From positions 59,366,439 through 59,430,438 of the forward strand of contig NC_134847.1 in assembly GCF_965363235.1 (NCBI RefSeq): a DNA stretch of 64,000 bases, read 5' to 3'. The position numbers and the translations under genes are program-made. Under the pieces are notes generated by a model. It made no database searches, had not been told where the DNA came from, and saw nothing but the letters and a program-made list of their open reading frames with translations. Of this stretch, positions 60,670-64,000 are shown one piece after another; position 1 is the first letter of the stretch; each line of letters starts with the position of its first letter. This stretch comes from Mytilus galloprovincialis. Its lineage: Eukaryota > Mollusca > Bivalvia > Mytilida > Mytilidae.

Positions 60670-62385
60670 ACTATAAAAACTATTGTTCCAAAAAGTCTTT
60701 AGGAACTACTTAAATTTTCATCAATCTAAAATACGAAATTAACATTGTAGTTTATTGAAATAATACCTTCCTTACTGTATTTGAATTTTTCATTATTATT
60801 CATGTGTGTATATTTTTTTTCTACATTTGATACCAGCTGTACTGTAATACAAACTTTTTATTTTTCCACATCATCATAATTTCTGTCTGAAATTATAAAT
60901 ATATTAACATGGTCCTAATGTGGTCCAAAGAATATAGAATAACAACCAAAAAAAATAAAAAAATAAAAATTTGCCAAAATAATAATGAATACATAAAACA
61001 GAAAGAGAAACAAGGACCCCCCTTTTCTGCCTGAATCTTAGAAAAAATAAGGTGACAACAATCCATACACTAGAGGACAAACAAAATAAGTAGTTTTTTT
61101 ATGAATTTCCAGAGAATAAAAATAAATATAAGTGTGGAGAAAAAAAGTTTTACGTTTTTGAAAATTATTTTAAACAAGAATATTTCAATGCTAATAGGCA
61201 ACATTATGCCCCACTCACACTGTTACATTTCCATGTTCAAGTGAGGCAATAAAAATATCAAGCATACCATGCAGAACTCAGGCCTCACTTAGAATGTAAT
61301 CCACTAGCAGGAACACATTCACCAGTTCGAAATGGTCCAGTGCAACTCTTCTAGATTTATTGCCAAAGTACTATACATGTATAGAGCTCAAGGTGACCCA
61401 GAGCTCAAGACATCACTTCTGGAGAAGTTGAAATAACCACCATTTCAAAAACAGACAGAAGTTTCAAGATTACTATTGTTCCAAAAAGTCTTTCATAATA
61501 ACATAGCAATATTGATACCAGAATTAAGCCTTGTTTTCAAGGTGCACACTAGACAATCAAACCAAATATGTTCCATGTGACTTGTTTTCACAGGAAATCA
61601 AAACAAACATTGCTTTTTCACCAGAAAATTCAGGATACAAAATCATACAATACCAGAGACATGATAGATATTGAGGACTTTCAGGCCATCAAGACTAGAT
61701 TCACAGTGCATCCAATATCTGCCATGTGTAAATATGATTTTATTATAAAACCACTTAAATGACATCCCAACAAATGTATATATTCTGTGCTATGGGTAAA
61801 AGACAGATATTACATATAACCTCCCCCCCCTTCAATGTAACCTTTTGAGAATCCACTTTTTGTTTAACTTTCTTTTTATGAACCTGCATACACAACCAAA
61901 ATGCATGCACAGCTAGTACCTTAAGACTATGTGCATTTGGCTGTTGTTTCTGAGAGCTGCTGTGATTGAGAAAGGAGAAAAATAGGAACTGAGAATAAAC
62001 AATGAGATGAAGAACAGCTTTAAAAGCACTGTTCCTTAGCTTTTTGTGTAATTTTTTCTGTGAATATACTGATTTTTTTTCATGGATGAATACCCCATAC
62101 TCTTTGTTTAAATTTAATAGGTGTCCATCTATAATTTTGTAACTAATATTATTCACATCTTGCTTATTAAACTGATGGTCATATGTTCTGTGCGAGACCA
62201 TAATTTTCAACTGATAAAACTTTTCTAGCTTGTCTCATTGCCACCCTTAACACATCTCTATATTATAGTAATGTGTAGTTCATCTGGCATCTTAGCCCAA
62301 TGTCAAGGTTGGTCATTCTCAAACTTAACAATAGTTTTAGATAAGATAATAAAAAGATATATAGATCAGAGTGTTGGTTTTCCTG
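60670..62385. other. Intergenic between TTLL2 and UTP14
   Basis: Contains an inverted partial family B end at about 61174-61250 (ATGCCCCACTCACACTGTTA). Open frames here, including 151 codons at 61755-62210 on the minus strand, show no recognisable domain and biased composition. Confidence 0.4.
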
Positions 62386-62475
62386 TTAGATTGGTTTTAC
62401 ACTAGTCATTTTAGGGCTCTTTATAGTTTGCTGTTCAGTGTGAGCAAAGGCTCAGTGTTGAAGCAAAGAGGAATG
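62385..62475 (+). repeat. Family A dispersed repeat fragment
   Basis: TTTTACACTAGTCATTTTAG, GGCTCTTTATAGTTTGCTGT and GTGTGAGCAAAGGCTCAGTG correspond to the middle of family A. Confidence 0.65.
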
Positions 62476-62926
62476 TTTGAGCATACATAATACTTGGTTA
62501 ACTTAACCACATTTTACATCTGTATTATTCTGTACAAAGTCAGCCTTTGTGGGCACTATGTTTGTGTCCATTAATGTCGGTAAATCTATTTTCAAAAGAG
62601 TTGGTTGGTGGTTGGTGTAGCATATCTTACATAGGTAATTTCAATTATCCATATTAAGTTTTATCTAGAATAACATTAGACAAGTAACTATACAGCAATT
62701 TCTAAATCATCAACAGTTGTTCCAACAAGGCTGTCTTGCAATGATTACAGTATTTGATAGATCTCTTTGCTCTTTATAGTGTGTTTTTTGTTAATGCAAT
62801 CCTCAGTTTGTATGCTTCATAACACTGATTTAGCATGGTCAAGGTCAACTTAGTATTCCCCTCATACCAGTGCTAGTGATACCATTGAAGTAAGGTGTAA
62901 GCTAATTTTTTCATGTTTGCCCCACT

Positions 62927-63131
62927 TACTGTAAATTCAGAAATTATTGCGAGGTTTTTATTAATGCGAATACTGCGACTGAGTGAGAACCACAATAATA
63001 AGAACTCACATTCTCATATTCGATACATATATGCAGATTTACCTGTCATCGCAATAATTAATCTTGCATATTTGTCAATTTTACAAAAATCTCAATAATA
63101 AATGCATGCAATAATTTATGAATTTACAGTA
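62927..63131. mobile_element. MITE family T2, copy 3
   Basis: Starts TACTGTAAATTCAGAAATTA then TTGCGAGG. Ends GCAATAATTTATGAATTTAC then AGTA. TIRs of about 26 bp. Internal CACAATAATAAGAACTCACA and TCATCGCAATAATTAATC. Confidence 0.88.
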
Positions 63132-63380
63132 GCCTTAGATACAAAGAACTGCATTACAGTGCTGGGATCTTTTGACATGATTTAGTATGTAACTATGTCA
63201 CTTGCCATGGCATAACCTATGGGAGCAGCCATGATGGTTTAATTTCCATAATTTTTATTTTCATTTTCAATTTAATATTTTGTTAAAACATAAATCTCAA
63301 TACATAAATATGTATTATGTACACAATGTCTCATTAACTCAAAACAATATGTATATAATTTTATTATTTTTGTAAACATT

Positions 63381-63647
63381 TCATTGTTTCTTTCTTTTCT
63401 TTGATTTAAATTTATTAACTTCAATTGGAGGTTTAATAAAGTCAAGGTCAGCTTTCCGTTTATTCTTCTGTTTCTTGAATGTTTCCTCCTTATCTATAGG
63501 TGTTATGATAGTTCCAATTTTCGTTACAATCTTCGGTTTCACTAACTGTTTATACGCTGTTTCTGGATTCCAGGTCTTTCCTATAGGAGCTCTTATACTC
63601 TGTTCAAACTGCTTCACACTAACATATGGAAAAGGAAGATCACTGAC
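63381..63647 (-). CDS. UTP14: U3 snoRNA-associated protein 14 (UTP14), last coding exon, partial
   Basis: An acceptor TTTTTTTAG at 63648-63650 is followed in phase 0 by VSDLPFPYVSVKQFEQSIRA, PIGKTWNPETAYKQL, PKIVTKIGTIITPIDKEE and a Lys/Arg-rich tail to TGA at 63381-63383 (88 residues). The FPY, QFE-SIR-PIG-TWN and G-II-PI blocks are characteristic of the UTP14 C-terminus. This is a component of the SSU processome that activates the DHX37/Dhr1 helicase during 18S rRNA maturation. The basic tail resembles a nucleolar localisation segment. A minus-strand AATAAA at 63365-63360 lies 15 nt after the stop. Upstream exons are outside the window. Human has paralogues UTP14A and UTP14C, so I use the generic symbol. 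Confidence 0.88.
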   Translation of the reverse strand, partial: VSDLPFPYVSVKQFEQSIRAPIGKTWNPETAYKQLVKPKIVTKIGTIITPIDKEETFKKQKNKRKADLDFIKPPIEVNKFKSKKRKKQ

Positions 63648-64000
63648 CTAAAAAAAGATAACAAAATGCTAAAAATTCATTTAAAAAAAACAGCAGTCAG
63701 TGACCTACATGTACAGTCAAAATTAAAATGTTTTGATACAATTGAAGTTTGAAAAGTTCGTACAAAAATGGCTACAGAAGGGTACATAAACCTTAAAGCC
63801 TGAATATACCCCCTCCCCCCTTATACAAGTACGGTATGCAACAAGAAGATTGTGACCAGGTTTGATCCAGATCAACTCAGTGGTGTTTCACCATTATGTA
63901 AATCTTATCTTGCTGATTATTTAAGCTGTTCAAAGTGTCTCCCCATTAAGGATCCGGAAATTTTTTCACCTAATTTCGGTCATTTTGGGATAACTTAAAA
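63648..64000 (-). other. UTP14 intron (partial)
   Basis: Lies upstream of the last UTP14 exon. No second exon is recognised before the window edge. Confidence 0.45.

Noticed and set aside
61755..62210. 151-codon minus-strand frame as a gene
   Set aside because: No recognisable domain, biased composition, no supporting splice or polyadenylation context.
1..64000. tRNA, rRNA, CRISPR or prokaryotic operon features
   Set aside because: No cloverleaf-like segment with a conserved T-loop, no rRNA similarity, and no spaced direct-repeat array found by eye; the locus is eukaryotic.

Overview
The window looks like AT-rich nuclear DNA of a bivalve mollusc, most likely a mussel (Mytilidae). This is inferred from spliced genes with GT/AG introns, animal-specific families (UBXN11, TTLL2, a CARD protein), and many dispersed repeats that I recognise from memory as typical of mussel genomes. 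No database search was possible. Prokaryotic-style features (operons, ribosome binding sites, CRISPR arrays) are absent and not expected.

Layout. 0-1.7 kb, minus strand: a two-exon gene for a small protein with a CARD (death-fold) domain. 2.2-9 kb: a repeat-rich spacer with a 63-bp tandem array, a foldback element, an element with inverted minisatellite arms, a TTAA-flanked element, and two decayed LINE fragments on the minus strand. 10.7-32.2 kb, plus strand: a complete UBXN11 (UBX domain protein 11, Socius) gene that I reassembled as 17 coding exons and 582 codons. Every splice phase matches, the N-terminus begins MSSPLSSL, and it carries a coiled coil, a SEP domain and a UBX domain. Its introns hold tandem arrays, MITE-like elements and several sense-oriented copies of one dispersed repeat. 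33.9-37.4 kb: a degenerate satellite interrupted by an 838-bp TIR element flanked by TTA. 37.9-44.7 kb: mostly single-copy-looking sequence with no recognisable coding. 44.7-53.8 kb: nested TIR elements, a repeat with a hammerhead-ribozyme-like core, two tandem MITEs and a minisatellite. 55.3-57.9 kb, minus strand: an uninterrupted 863-codon TTLL2 (tubulin glutamylase family) coding exon, with a probable upstream non-coding exon and promoter near 60.2 kb. 63.4-63.65 kb, minus strand: the last coding exon of UTP14, a ribosome-biogenesis protein whose remaining exons lie beyond the right edge.

The four host genes do not form a pathway. UTP14 works in the nucleolus. TTLL2 modifies tubulin. UBXN11 is a UBX/SEP adaptor, here with a degenerate p97-binding loop. 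The CARD protein is probably a signalling adaptor. The novelty lies mainly in the mobile and repeat landscape, where several insertions have readable boundaries and nesting order.
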